Origin: Sphagnum compactum
Lineage: Eukaryota > Bryophyta > Sphagnopsida > Sphagnales
Reading direction: 5' to 3'
NCBI GenBank assembly: GCA_965153455.1
Contig: OZ234501.1
Location: 4,712,001-4,776,000 of the forward strand
Length of the DNA: 64,000 nucleotides
Positions 49,329-62,024 of the stretch are shown here, one piece after another. Positions within the stretch are counted from its first letter, which is position 1. Each line of letters starts with the position of its first letter. Both the position numbers and the translations under genes were made by a program. Below the pieces are notes generated by a model. That model was given only the letters and a program-made list of their open reading frames with translations. It did no database searches and was not told the origin of the DNA.

Positions 49329-50759
49329 ATGCAAGTACGTAGGTAGGTAGCTGGCCCCTAGATCTATAAGCAAGTGCAGCTGTTATAACCTAAGTGGTAT
49401 GATTTGCTTCGATGATTAACAAGTATGATTGATAAATAGCTCATCATAATTTTGGCTAAATTGTCTTTAATAGGCGTCGTATTGAGTCGCACTCGAGCGC
49501 TGGTGGAGTAGTTGCAGCAGGTAGGTGAGACAGCAACAGGTAACCACCCCTGTTTAAATCTGGTGGATTTATAATTCTAGTGCTCCTCTATTCTTCCTCT
49601 GTTAATGTAGGTCAATTCTACAGTAATCATATAACTTAGAAAATACAAACACCGTCTGCATTTAATTTAACTGCTGCAGCTGCACTGCAAAATTAGTTCT
49701 TGTCAAGTTTTTATCTGTACATTCAATGTGATATGAACATTCATGCATTTGGAGTCCTGTGAATTTTCTCGTCAAAAATTAGGTTACATTTAATTCCAGG
49801 GTGGGTCAACAGCTGCCTGCCTCCTGGACCTTGTCCTGTTTCTTTTTCCTGTCGAGTCTTATTCCTTGCACGAGGTCCTTTTTATCCATACTATAAGAAT
49901 TGTTACATCTGCAGCAAACTTGTATCTCCGTATTATAGGACGTGTAGTAGCGCCATGCAAGAGTTTTCTATCAACATGCGTTCAATCACCTCTACGGACG
50001 TTGTTCTCACAAGTTTCAAGTCCGTTGTGTGAGCGATGGCGTATCGGACATGAGTTATCACACGCTGCTTGACATTTTCGGATGATGTATAATTTTCAGG
50101 AGAGTACATTTCTTTTAGTTTACAATGTGCAGCTAACCTAGGTACAGATTCTTGGAAAATTAGCCTTCATTTCCGAGTAGGGTTCTGGTCTCTGTCATGT
50201 ACAGCGTATCATGCTCGACAAAGAAGGTGGAGCGTTTATCTTGCAGGTCTTCATATTATTGCAGTTAGTCCTGAGTGTTTTTGCGTCTCTTTCATGTACG
50301 CTTTATTCTCACGTTCTTCAAAGCCGCAAAGCTCGCCCCTCGGTGGTTTGGATAAACCCTATCAGATGAGATCTAGACTTTGCAATCATTCCTAATGGTT
50401 CATAATGTCTTGGTGGCGCTGTGCTGGTCCCTCTTTGGATACTCTCAGCTGAATGATCCGTGCACCTCCTCCTCCTGTAAAAAGATTTCAAATTCCTGTT
50501 TGAATTCAGCTGAATATGAAGACTTGTGTGTCATCACTCAGATTTGACACTCTAGCTAGCAACAATAGCATCATTTGGCACATGGGTACAATCTGCAAAA
50601 ATTAGACCTGATGGCATCAATTGACAATATTGCTCGTGATAATGATTTGCTGGTTTGGTGGTTTGGATCTGAAAAGGCATACACACACACACACACAATT
50701 CTGAGTAGAAGCAGAAACTAACACAATGCACGCAACTTGCAGAACCTGCATAATGTATA

Positions 50760-50792
<33 letters not shown>

Positions 50793-51236
50793 TTATTCAT
50801 GGTTGGAGTTCTATGACAGGTTTCATGTCCGAATTGATATCGTGTTCTAATTGCAATTCTGGCTTGTTTTGAATAAAAAGAGAATACTTAGCGGATCTAA
50901 GTTAAGACGATTCTAATGAGGATTCATAACCTCAGGATTAGTGTAAAGCTAGCTAGAACCATGAATTATTCAGGCAGAGGGATGGATCCAGAAGAGTAGT
51001 ACCATGTAGTATTATCATGGCTTTCTTTCTTACATCCAATAGAAATCCCTTGTTCCCCGTCCCAAAAATAGGTCATTAATGTTTACTAGAGTGGCTCATG
51101 TACTGAATTGTCGAAAACTGCTTCAAGAAAGAGGGCATATGAAATTGAGGAGCTTGAAAATTTCCCTCTTTGGAAATTTCTGGCGGGAGGCCGGGTAATT
51201 ATGCATGGCGCGACATGCATTGTGATAGATACGGTA
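49329..51236. other. Intergenic DNA with microsatellites
   Basis: No gene. (AC)8 lies at 50681-50696, and (GT)5 followed by (AT)11 lies at 50761-50792. Frames around 49866 and 50552 open at non-ATG or low-complexity positions and show no family features. Confidence 0.55.
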
Positions 51237-51720
51237 AAAGTCAAGCCAAGCAAATCCAAGTATATTAATCAATCGTTTTCCTGGTTGTGACGTGACATGA
51301 TACGGCGTCTTGAGACCAATCAACCAAGGAAACCAACAACGACAATATTATTATGATCCGCAGGTACTCATGGTCAAGTTTAGACCTTGAATTGGTTGGG
51401 ACATGACATGCTACGGCGGTCGATCGATCAAGAGCCACAACTATATGTTGATCCACAACTCATGGTCAAGTTTCTAGCTTGAATATACGGCTGGATCATG
51501 TGATCATCATAAGTGGATCGGATCAGAATGCTACGGTAGTATGAGAATCTGCAGTCATAGTCAAATAATAAGTATAAAGCTTGAAATATACGGCGCGCTG
51601 CGATGTGATCCACAAGTAGCTCGAGATATCTATCTCTGTAAACGGTAACATGAGAATCAGTCTACACGGTCAAGTTATAAGCTTTGCAGAATATTACGGC
51701 CTGGATTTGATCTATATACG
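51237..51720. repeat. ~92-109 bp degenerate tandem array, 4-5 units
   Basis: The word TCATGGTCAAGTTT or a close variant recurs at about 51368, 51469, 51554 and 51664. It is followed by AGCTTGAATATACGGC, a GGATCATGTGATC-like block, a GATCCACAA word and CTACGG. An older unit may begin near 51237. As in the 47.45-kb array, ordered short blocks persist between diverged spacers and TACGG is recurrent. Confidence 0.65.
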
Positions 51721-51913
51721 TGGGGACGTCATGCGTGCTGCAAATTCATACGACTCCACGGAGTAGCTGAAATAGCACGTACTACAAACTAGTGATAGAG
51801 AATTTGCACTAGTTAGAGATCTCAAGACTCGACATCAGATCAATGATGGCAGCAAGTTAAAAGAAGATGAACAATATTATACATAAGCTCATCACCTGCA
51901 ACCCTATGCTTAA

Positions 51914-51949
<36 letters not shown>

Positions 51950-52949
51950 GCACATCCACTTAGTAACAACAAATACTCTAGCTTTCTTTCTTTATACTGC
52001 TTGTTCCAAATGTGGCAGGTGCTGCAATATGCACCCGTCAAATCATTTCATTCGTTTCAATCCAGTCCCACCGTCCCTGTTATCCCCTTGCTGCTAGCTA
52101 AGCTGCACGGCAATTGTGGATCGGCACTAGATCACATGATACCAGAGAGATTTATACATAAAAGAAGAAGAATAATAATTTTCACATGAATCAAAGATTA
52201 CAAATTTAACCATGAGCTTGCAATATTGGAACATCATCACTATCATCACATTGATACTAGATTTTAATTTTACCCCGCTTATAATGAGAAAAAAATTCAT
52301 TGTTCAAAGATCACAAAAAAAAATCAGCTTTTACACATTTTTGTTCATCATTAATTTTTGTTATCTTCTTGAAAGGGTCAGTTCTGATCCATCTGCATCC
52401 CAACAGCAGCTGCTATACAAGCGTTTTGGAATGGAGCGGTCAGAACCGATCAATTCAATAAATATTAGTGAGCAATATTATTTGCATGCATGAGTAGATT
52501 ATTAATATAAGAGAATATCTTGCTGCTTGGGGGTTCAGTCTGTACCTACTAGTTTAGCAATACATTAATATATTAATATATTAAATTACTTTCTCACTAT
52601 TAAATTTTCATGTAGATACAGAGTAATTACAGATCCATGTAAATGATATCATCATAGAAATGACTTGCCAAATTCTCCAAAATATTATATACAACTCTCT
52701 TTCCCCACCCAAAAGGATGTTCATAAAACCATCAAGTGGGTGCCTGGGAATTACTTTTTCCTCTGTTGCTTTTTCTCCTATGGAGCCTATGGAGAAGAAA
52801 AAATAATGATTTCTCTTCTAGTGGTCAACTGTCTAACTTTTCTCATGTTATGAATTTTGAGGCACCCCAAAACTTTAAGTTCTGCTTCCTTTTTGTGAAG
52901 AGGATGTGGATTTTGGATGAATCAATGCAAAGCTATTTTTTGGTTAATT
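51721..52949. other. Intergenic DNA, (TA)14 microsatellite
   Basis: 51919-51946 is an uninterrupted TA run. Nothing else is recognised; frames at 52200-52500 and 52665-52960 lack family features. Confidence 0.5.
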
Positions 52950-53200
52950 TTGTGATATAGCCAAAGTGGCAATTGTCCATAGGAAGATTTAGCCAAAGTT
53001 GGCTATAAGTGAGATATGAAAGTAAAAATAATTGACCAGACTTTGATATTTTTGGCTATCTACTGGAATCAAATATAGAAATCTGACAAATTTTACTAAT
53101 CTGATTTCAAATTTTGGTGATTGAAAAACCCCCAAATAACCTTATTTTCGAATTTGCAATTTTCAAATTCACTTTTTGGGCCATTTTTGCTAGTGAAAAA
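52950..53200 (+). repeat. Dispersed palindromic repeat, copy A
   Basis: Contains ATAGCCAAAGTGGC, CCATAGGAAGATTTAGCC, then TAGCCAAAGTTGGCTA (52990-53005) and, about 60 bp on, TATTTTTGGCTATC(T)ACTGGAA plus ATAGAAATCTG. The same ordered words occur at 53440-53720, on the opposite strand at 55950-56180, and at 61010-61530. It looks like a short non-autonomous element, but I could not define terminal repeats. Confidence 0.6.
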
Positions 53201-53439
53201 AAGGCTGATAGAAAAGGAATAAAGTTGTTATGAGGTTCTCAATTATTTTAAGTGGGTGCTTTAGGGGTGAAGGCAAAATGGTTTCAATGTCAAAGGAGAT
53301 GGCAAAAGAATTAAGCACTAGGTTTGGTAGGTAGGTTGGTGAACCCAGTGGCTCAATAGTTGATCCCTATGTTAAAAGAATTCTCTTCACAAATATTCTC
53401 CACCAAAATTTACATGTGTTTAGTATTTCAATTAGGATA

Positions 53440-53720
53440 TTGTGTGATGTGGTGATGTATCTGAGGTGGGGATCATCCATAAGACAATTTAGCCAAATTT
53501 GGCTATTAAAAATATGAAAAGAAAAAAAATCTAAACATCCTTATATATTTTTTGCTACCCACTTAAACCATATTGTATAGAAATTTGGCAATTTTCTGAG
53601 ATATTTTTTACTTTCCTATTGAAATTTGACCTTTAATTTTAAAAAACCACTGAATTTGCAACAAAATTACAGAAATTTTTACAAAACTGTGAAAATTTGC
53701 ACCCAATAAAAAGGCTGATT
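53440..53720 (+). repeat. Dispersed palindromic repeat, copy B
   Basis: Carries GATCATCCATAAGACAATTT, the perfect 16-bp palindrome TAGCCAAATTTGGCTA (53490-53505), TATTTTTTGCTACCCACT and ATAGAAATTTGGCAATTTTC in the same order as the other copies. Confidence 0.6.
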
Positions 53721-55449
53721 CCAATTTCCAAACCATAGGGTATGCTACAGCAATATGAGGTGACAAGGAGTTGCATATTATAAGGCTTAGCTTGTGTTCC
53801 AATTTTCTACACCCTAGGGTTCGGGGTGGCAGATTTTATCATTTCTTGACCACATATTATGAGACATAGTGTTCCAATGATGATCACGATCTCCTCGTAG
53901 TGACTAAAATGTCTGTGGAACATGAATTTTTGTGTTAAATTGTTGAGTCTGCCACCCCAGACCTCAATGTCATGGAATGGTCTCATGGTTGCCAAATTAT
54001 GTTGGGTGTGCCACATAGTTTGTCCTAATGGGCTTGCCTGGCACCTTACCCAACATAATGAACAGGAGCTTGACGATTCCATGGTACATTTGGGCAAAGG
54101 ATAACCACAGTTGTAATATCATATTTTATTAAGAGCTTCAAGTTACTGCTGATGGATGAAAGTTATTCCCCTTATTATATATATATATGTCGAGAGCTTC
54201 AAGGTTGGTGGTATGTGCTGAAAAGCATGACTACAGTACAACATGGCATCTGCATCATATATTCATTCTCTAATTAACAGATGAAATCACTCAATTTGTT
54301 TACAAACTCTTTTTGCCTGCCCAGGGTTTTAGTGACACCCCGCATTTTCACCCATTTTACCACTGATGAGTTACTTATTAGCTTGTGGTGAAAACTAAGG
54401 TTTCCAAGGTTTTCTGATAAGTTATAGGGTAAAGTCTCAGGGTGGGACCTAAGATGGGGTGGTAGTCAAGTCTGGCCCCACATTTTGGGAATGTCTCCTC
54501 CTTCCAACTTTACCTGTCACACGCATGAGACGAATGTTGTTGTGAAGTTAAACATGTGTGGATCACGAGGTGGAGGAGGGAAGGGCTTTTAACCCTACTC
54601 CCTCCTAAGAGTGGTAGGGATCTTACACTTATGAGTGGGTATAAGGTGCTTCTCTTTTCTAGGAGGGATATTAATCACATATTGTGCTTTCCAAATACAT
54701 TACGATTTTTTTTACACAAGTAGACATAATTTTTAATGTTGTTTGGTTCTCAATTCCAAAAGGAATCTTTTATCTCAAAATTTTATTTTTTTTGGCTTTT
54801 GATGGAACCTTTGGTCTAGTTCTGAAACCAATTCTTTGGATTTTTAGATCCTCTAATTCTAATCCTTTTCATAAAGAATGTAACAATTTAAGACCAAGTC
54901 TGGTTGCATCTCCAGTACACACAACTAACCAAAAATTTGCCATGAAAATAGTTTGTTCAAGTAGTACACATAATTCAAAAAATAAATAAATTATGTAATA
55001 TAAATTATGTACAATCAATCAAATGCAACAACTTGTTTACAATGTAAGGCTTATTTCAAGAATCAAAACCCATTTAACACAAGGCAACAGGAACCTTGGT
55101 TTAGGTTCTAATTCAATTTTGAAAGGAGATCAATTGTCAGGTGAGGTTCTAATGGTAGTTCCAACTAGAACCTTCGATCTAAACACTTCTAAACCTGACC
55201 TATGACTTAGACCTAACCTGCCAACACGTATAGTTTCTGTCCCGGTCCTAAAAGGACTAGGTGTAAGATGCCCTATTTATTCTTGGATGGATATTTTGAT
55301 GCATATAATGTGCCCTCCAAATATACTAGGAAACTTCTTCCCATGCTTTCCATAATAGTAGAAGAGCCATTAGTCATTACCTACAAACTATAAAACTATT
55401 ACATCCAAATGCTGTCTATAACCAAAAGAAACCAGTTCTAAACTACTTG
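53721..55449. other. Intergenic DNA with a ~620-bp-spaced direct repeat
   Basis: 54640-54703 and 55262-55330 are similar: TAAG(G/A)TGC, CTTTTCT-(A)GGA-GGATATT, and a CATAT(A)ATGTG-CT-CCAAATA run. 54720-55260 between them is rich in GGTTCT/GGAACC words. No coding content. Confidence 0.5.
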
Positions 55450-55479
55450 TAACAAGCATCCACACCCCCATGTGGTCTG

Positions 55480-55700
55480 GGTTTCAAAACCTTGAAAGCT
55501 AATGTGTACTGCAAGGTGCAACATAATTAGAACCCTGTTATAATTATGTATTAGCAGCTTTCAGTAAATCAGTTAGGAATTACTTCACCTTAGGGTTAGT
55601 TTCATTGTTAAATCATCCTTAAAAAAAGTGAAATGATTTTTTTGTGAAAATATGAAGCTGAGATGTGAAAAACTATCATAATTATGGTAGGCTACAATCT
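55480..55700. repeat. Dispersed repeat, arm 1 of an inverted pair
   Basis: The reverse complement of this segment shares, in order, TAGCCTAC, AATTATGAT, TTTTTCAC-TGTCAGCTTCATATTTTCACA, TCATTTCA, GATGATTTAA-AATGAAA and CTTTCAAGG with 60230-60430. Total length is about 200 bp with indels. Confidence 0.65.
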
Positions 55701-55949
55701 GAAGAATTTAACTACTCATGTATACAATATCATACTAGATCTCTAGAATAATAATAATTTCAAATAAAACACAAATTAATCCAAAAGATTAATTTTTTGC
55801 TATAGAATTTAGAACTTAAATTTGTGGCAAGGTTTCACTGGTAAAAGAAAAAGGCTGGAGTTGGCTACAAATAGGATGAGGACCGAGAATGGGGCTGTTC
55901 GGGGAACGAGGGCCTGTCACATGGTGGGAGCAATGCTTTGTATATTGGA

Positions 55950-56180
55950 GAAATTTTGCCAAAAAGAGAAATTAATTTTTTTTTGAAAGTAGATTTTGAA
56001 AAATTGACAAATTTGAGGGAAAAAAATAGTAAAAAGTTGCCAAATGTCTACATTTTTTTTTCAGACAGGAACCAAAAACTATAGAAGGATGATTAAATTT
56101 TTGTTCTTCTTATATGGGTTATAGCCAGATTTGGCTAAATCTTTCCTAGGGGTGATCACCACTTTGGCCAAAAGCCAAAA
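55950..56180 (-). repeat. Dispersed palindromic repeat, copy C (opposite strand)
   Basis: On the minus strand it reads GGCCAAAGTGGTGATCACCC, then CCTAGGAAAGATTTAGCC, then TAGCCAAATCTGGCTA (plus 56122-56137), the same order as copy A. It is the best-preserved inverted copy. Confidence 0.6.
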
Positions 56181-57049
56181 TTCCTTTAAAAAACAGTGTG
56201 TAAGAGCTGAGCTCAGAACCCGAATTCCCAGAACTGCCCCATTCAAGGTCCTTATCCGCCATAAAGATCTAATAAACTTTTTAATGGCTATGATTTTGTT
56301 TGAGAAGGAGAAGGAGAGAAACCGCACATGCAAGGTTCCTCATTATAGGAACCTTATGAAGGAACGATGCATGTCCTGTGTTGCGACAGAAACATTGACC
56401 AAGTGTAAGGCACCCTCCACATACATACAACTACAAAATATTCTACCAGTTAATTCTTTATGGATTCAATAAACTCAGCAAAGGGTACACGACTAGAACT
56501 CACAAAGCTGGGACTCTCCCTGGTACTTGGGGGGAAAAGAATGAGCAAGCATGTTCCCCTCCTTAATGGGACTCAGCTGAGTTTTATCCAAAAGGGAGGA
56601 ATCCCTTTCTCCGCAAAGAAAACCACTATTGGCATGATGCTCACTTTGCAGACACAATTTGCCTTCGTACAACAACAACAAGGAAAGTGTCATTCTTATT
56701 GCATGTTGCTGGTCCCCCCCAGCTCTTCTGTGTGTGTGTGTCTCTCTCTCTCTTTCCCATCCGCAACTCACGCCCATACATACAGAGCCCATGACTTCTC
56801 AAAGAGTCAGGATGATGAGCACTCTGATGTCATGGGAAGAAGGACCGAAAAACACACACACACACACACAAGAGAAGCAAAACTTTCTGACACTTAAGGG
56901 GGATTGTGTGGCCACTTCACCCCAATTTGTGGCAGCTCCTAAAATGTTTGCTGTAACAGCAGCATCATGTGAATGAATGAATGAATGAATTATTATTATT
57001 ATCCAGTTTGATGAGAGAAAGTGTGTCCAGTTTGGAACATGCTTTTCAA
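56181..57049. other. Intergenic DNA with several microsatellites
   Basis: AAGGTTCCT/AGGAACCTT inverted arms lie at about 56332-56355. (TG)6 then (TC)6 lie at 56729-56753, (AC)10 at 56852-56871, (GAAT)5 at 56971-56990 and (ATT)4 after it. No gene. Confidence 0.6.
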
Positions 57050-57061
57050 ACACAGTTGTGC

Positions 57062-57281
57062 CCAAGACCCCAGGGGTGATGATGGGTCAGTGGTAGAGCC
57101 CCTGTCTGGGACCTTGGGGGACCTCAGAACAGGTGTCTGGGCTTCAAACCTGCTAATGTGCAGGTTGAAAGCCCTGCCAGAGCCTTCTGCCACTGAGCTT
57201 GACTTGTGGGTGCCAACGACTTGTCGGTTGGGTTTGTTGTTTGTGCTTTCAAAAAAAAACAAAAAACAAAAAACAAAAAAC
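57062..57281 (+). mobile_element. tRNA-derived SINE with target-site duplication, 220 bp
   Basis: The head carries a box A TGGGTCAGTGGTAGAGC (about 57084-57100) and a box B GGCTTCAAACCTG (about 57140-57152). The body follows, and the element ends in a tail of AAAAAAC units (57250-57281). It is flanked by ACACAGTTGTGC (57050-57061) and ACACAGTTCTGC (57282-57293), which differ at one base, as expected of a target duplication made by LINE machinery. This is a complete short interspersed element dependent on a partner LINE. Confidence 0.82.
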
Positions 57282-57293
57282 ACACAGTTCTGC

Positions 57294-60229
57294 TGCGTAT
57301 GTGTGTGTGTGTTTTGGGTTCATTCGCAAGCTGAGTTGTTGATTATAGGGGCTTTCAATGGCAGGGTGCACTCAATGGATGGTGCACTGGTAGCTCTTCA
57401 TTCACTGTGGCCAGCTTTTTCCTAGTCCTTTTTAGGTTTGCCCTTTGTTTGTTCGTGTCGTGTTATTATTCATTTAAAAGTAAGTTTCTATATATTTTGT
57501 GTAATATATGTATGTGGTAGAGTCTAGACACAGAAAACATAATGGTATTATTGATTTTCAGTTGGATTTCTTTCTTTTTTGTTGAGTATATTTACATGGT
57601 AGAAAGTAGAAAGATGTTGTGTTGACATTCAAAGATGGTGACAACCACATTGGGGAACAATGGAAGTAGCATTCCCAATATTGAGATGGAACCTGGGTTA
57701 TCATTCCTTGGTTATTGGTTATAATAACAATAACCTGGGATTGAGAATTATTAGAGAAGGATGGTAAGTTTGGTACCATATTCTTGTGGATGTCTAAATA
57801 CCTTCCTTTCTTTATTAATCCCCAAAATGGTAAAAGTTCCATCTCCCAAATCAAACCCATTATTTCAACCTTGGACATTGGGTTACAAGCTCATTGACAC
57901 AACAACAGCCTGAGCTTGTCTACATATCCATGCAATGTTGGTATTGCACCTCAATACCGAGTTGCCAATAATTGCCAATAGAACACATATATTTTGGACC
58001 CATGTGATGGCAAGTGAAAAACTAAAAATTAGGTCATTTTATGAAAGGAAACCTTTGGGGGTGGGGGGGGCGGAAAGGGGAGGTCTTTTTTACCCTGTGA
58101 AGTTTATCACACCTTACACCATTAACATCACAAATAGAGTTACCTGATAACAATTTAATTTGTCTAATGAGCATTGGATTATGGATGCATTATTTTACCA
58201 TGCGTCCATTGTCACTCCTATTTCTCCTTTATATTTGTTATCAATTACTTTGCTTTATATCTCTCTCAATATAATGAAAGTTTTGAATTTCATCAAAGTA
58301 TCACAACATGTGATTCACAAGTTGATCACATGTGATTAACCAAAGTGATTAGCATTAAGAACAACTGTGATTTTTTTTACTCTGAATTCCAAGACACTTG
58401 AATTCCTCTTTACAAAGGTAGTTAGTTTTTTGTTTCCCCCTGCCCCCTTCTGTTTTTCTCCTCCTTTCATTACAAATGTGGTTTTTGACACATCTACCTT
58501 CAGAGGGACTCCATTGCACAAAGGTAAAAGCTATTTTGGGGGGGGTGGTAGAGAGAAGGAGGTAAAGGTGAATCACCAAATTACTACTCTGTCATTATTA
58601 TGTCTTCAGACAAAGATCTAAATGTATCATGTTCAAGCACCTGACAAACTACACAAAATTGGGTTGATATCTTTTCTGTTCCAGCTTTTGAAGTTGAGAA
58701 TCAAAGAAAGAGAGTTGGACATAAATATTGACAAAGTAGTGATCCTAAGTGATCTAGTAGCATCTCCACCCACACTTCCCCCCTCCCCCCCTCCCTATTT
58801 GGGCCTCTATCAGTACTCACCACATCCACCATACATTGTAGATTATGACCCCCATCCTTGAGTCAAAAGTACCCAAAAAAAATGGAGCTAATATATAAAG
58901 GGAGAGACTCTTTATCTGGCACACCACCTGGGCCTATCATTATAGCTGGCCAATAAAAGAAACTCTCTTTGTATTAAAAACATTTTAGCCCTATTGGGTG
59001 GCACTGAATCCTTGACATATATACAGGCCCAAACTGAGTTTCATATATTGCTATAGAAAAATAAAGATTCTAATGAAGGTCTCCCTCCCTCCATTAAGTG
59101 CTCTTGGGTACACCACTTTGTTGTTTGGGGGGGAGGGGGAGGGGGAGGAGGGGGAAAAGCCAAGGCCCAACATGTCAGAGAGCACACACACAGGCACAGG
59201 AATAGGGAGGGGCAGGATCATCAAACCCAAGGAAGGACACCACAGCAAAGATCTCAACATTTGGACTTTAATACCCTCTTAACTGCACACCATTGGAAGT
59301 ACAACCAACAAAGATTTGAATCTTTATTTTTGTCAGTAAACTTGTGAACTGGTGAACTGACTTTGTTGTTTTCTTTCCACTTTCCTTGGGCTGTCCTTTC
59401 CCTATACCTATTGCCTTCAAAATTAGCCTCTTCTAGGTACCTACTACCTACCCACTTCCACTGCAAGACTTTTTTAATTTAATTTTTATGACCACTCTGT
59501 TGCAGCATGCATGAAGTTTGTTGCCAGTTTTTTTTTTTTTTTTTCTTTCCTTTCCTTCAGTTTGTTTGTTGGCCTTGCCTAGCAAGGCAAGGATATTGTG
59601 TTCAGATTCATTATATGGAGTGTAGTAGCTTAAGGGATTTTGGCCCCCTAGGTAATAAATAATAGGTCTATTTTTACATGAGGAATTTTATTTTAAGATG
59701 ATATTTTGGCTTGTGTTGAAACTTGAGATTAGTTATAGAATTATAATAGCTTGAAGGATTTTGGTTTCTTTTAGAGGATTTTTGGAAGATTAGGTATATT
59801 TTTGCATGGTGAAATATTTGAGTTTCCACGATTCTTCTTTTGCCTTAAGATATGTTTTTAATGTAAATGGCAAGGCCACAATGTGACACACACACCCCTT
59901 GTTCATATTCAGTAGGGTAGAGGCCTTTTTCATTACTTTTACTCACACCCATAAAAGTTAAAATTAAACAAGATCTAAACTAAAATGTATCCTCTGCTTT
60001 TGACCTATTGTAATTCTGATTTGTTTTCTACCAACCTGTAGACTAAACAGATACTAAACTGAACAGGTAGTGAACATAGGGTCAGCTTTCAAATTGGCCC
60101 CCAAAAACAATTTTGCAAAAAAAAAGAAAGAAAAAAAAGACACTAATCCATTTTCAGAAATTGAAATTATTATTATTTCATGATCTACAATAGTCTACTA
60201 TGATATTGTCATATGAGTAGTGAAATTAT
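57294..60229. other. Intergenic DNA, nothing coding recognised
   Basis: G-rich tracts lie at 58058-58080 and 59127-59156 and a T run of about 20 at 59530. Frames at 57558-57878, 58336-58620 and 59050-59282 overlap on opposite strands and show no domain. Around 58290-58350 a CACATGTGATTCAC/GATCACATGTGATT repeat forms local inverted words. Confidence 0.5.
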
Positions 60230-60430
60230 TCATATCATATAGCCTACAACAATTATGATGGGTTTTTAACATGTCAGCTTCATATTTTCACAATATGTCA
60301 TTTCAATATTTAAATGATGTTTTAATGAAAAAATTGACCTTAGGGTAAGGTATAGTGTTATAAATGATTGTACAAGAGTTCATCCACAAAGTGTAATGAA
60401 ACTTTCAAGGCATAACTAAGGCACATTTAT
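60230..60430. repeat. Dispersed repeat, arm 2 of an inverted pair
   Basis: This is the partner of 55480-55700 in opposite orientation, sharing TAGCCTAC, GTCAGCTTCATATTTTCACA and CTTTCAAGG. The two copies are about 4.7 kb apart, so they are more probably dispersed family members than ends of one element. Confidence 0.65.
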
Positions 60431-61009
60431 AATAGGCATTGGTAACCATTGTGGACTCTAAGCATTAAGTTGGGTTGGATTTCTGACATGAGGAAACCTT
60501 GGTCTGCCCTAGTCAAGCCTTTTGTAATAACTTGGGTGTGGAGGATTGTTGGTTGACCAGGACCCAGAGTGAGCCAGCACCAACCAGTGCACCATGAAGG
60601 ATGGATGGTAAGTGGGTCAGGAAACAGTTTTCTGTTGGGTTCCAGTTCCCAAGTTAACCATGGGGGTTACCTCAGTTGCTGTTTTTTTTTACTACTACAA
60701 CTTATCCATCCACTAACAACCCAAGTTGCAGGTTGTCAGTGGGTAGGTAGTAAAAACAGCCTTTACTGTGGATAAACAATCTACTTACCTAGTAGTAACC
60801 TATTTTCCTACTTATGTACCTATATATAGGTCCCTCCTCCTTACATAATTGGTTACCAAGGTGAAACCAGATATTAACTCAGTTGAGGTTCATCCACAAC
60901 TGAGTCATTACAGGCATCCCATGGATGATGCACTCAGAGGGTGGTGGTTCATTCTGGCCATTGACTGAGTACAATGGGTATGAATGAGTTAAGAATAGTG
61001 TTTTTCTTG

Positions 61010-61530
61010 CACAATTTTGTGATGTGGGTATTGTGGTGATCATCCATCCAAAAAAAAAAAAGTTTGGTGAAATTTGGCTACAAACTAAGAATTTTTTTAA
61101 AAATCTAAGCACTGTTTGATATTGTTGGCTACCTATTGGAAATGTGTTATAGAAAGCTGGCTATTTTTCTACATTTTATTGTTTTTGGAAATACGGCAAA
61201 GGAAAACCTCCAAATTCTTTTAAAATTTCACAATATGGAGACTGGTTAAGAATGAAAATTATGAGCCCTAAAGACCAATGTAGATGAGTAGCAATTGTGG
61301 ATACAAGTTCCAACAATATCAATCTATATATATATATAGATTGCCAACAAACTGCCCCTTGCTGCAATCTGGAACTCAAATGTTAATCCTGAACTGGAAT
61401 AAATTAGAAAATCATGTGATATTTAACCAGGGTTTTCTTTTTCAATTTTGTGATAACAAAAATCTTGGTCAAGTTTTCAAATTTTTTTTTGCAAAATTCG
61501 TCAAATTTACACTAAAAGAACATAGTTATC
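61010..61530 (+). repeat. Dispersed palindromic repeat, copy D, with AT palindrome
   Basis: TTTTGTGATG, GTGATCATCCATCC, AAATTTGGCTAC, TTGTTGGCTACCTATTGGAA and ATAGAAAGCTGGC follow the order of copies A to C, but the left palindrome arm is lost. Nested at 61319-61342 is the perfect palindrome made of CAATC, a TA run and GATTG. A CAATTTTGTGATAAC...CAAATT block follows at 61443, similar to the repeats at 16286. Confidence 0.55.
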
Positions 61531-62024
61531 GGTAGAAATTTCCCCACTTTTTTGTATTAGGAGTTTGTGGCCCAAGGGATAACACTATATGGTTGGTGTT
61601 TTGGTTTTCTTTGCCTCTTCGCAATGAAGTTTTTCATTTGTGCCATATGTAAAATTGGTATTATATATACACTATACGGTTTGGGCTAAGACTAGTTTAT
61701 AAAGTGATTCCGGGATCATACAAGGACACCATATGATTGTTGTGGACACACTCTGGGAGGAGCTCTACAACTTTGTGTTCATGCACTCTACCACTTTGTT
61801 GTGTCCTTGCATGAAGTTCAGGCTCGTTTTGCAAGGAGCAGTGAGAGGTAAGTACAATAGAGAAAGAAAGTTCAGTTTCTCCCAATTCAAATCAACCACC
61901 CACCACCCCAATCAATATAAACAAAACATTGCAGATCTCTACAAGTTACATCTGCACTGCTAACTCCATGCTCCAAAAAAAACCCTGCACCCATGACCAA
62001 GAAAAAGAGGAAACATTTGGCTTT

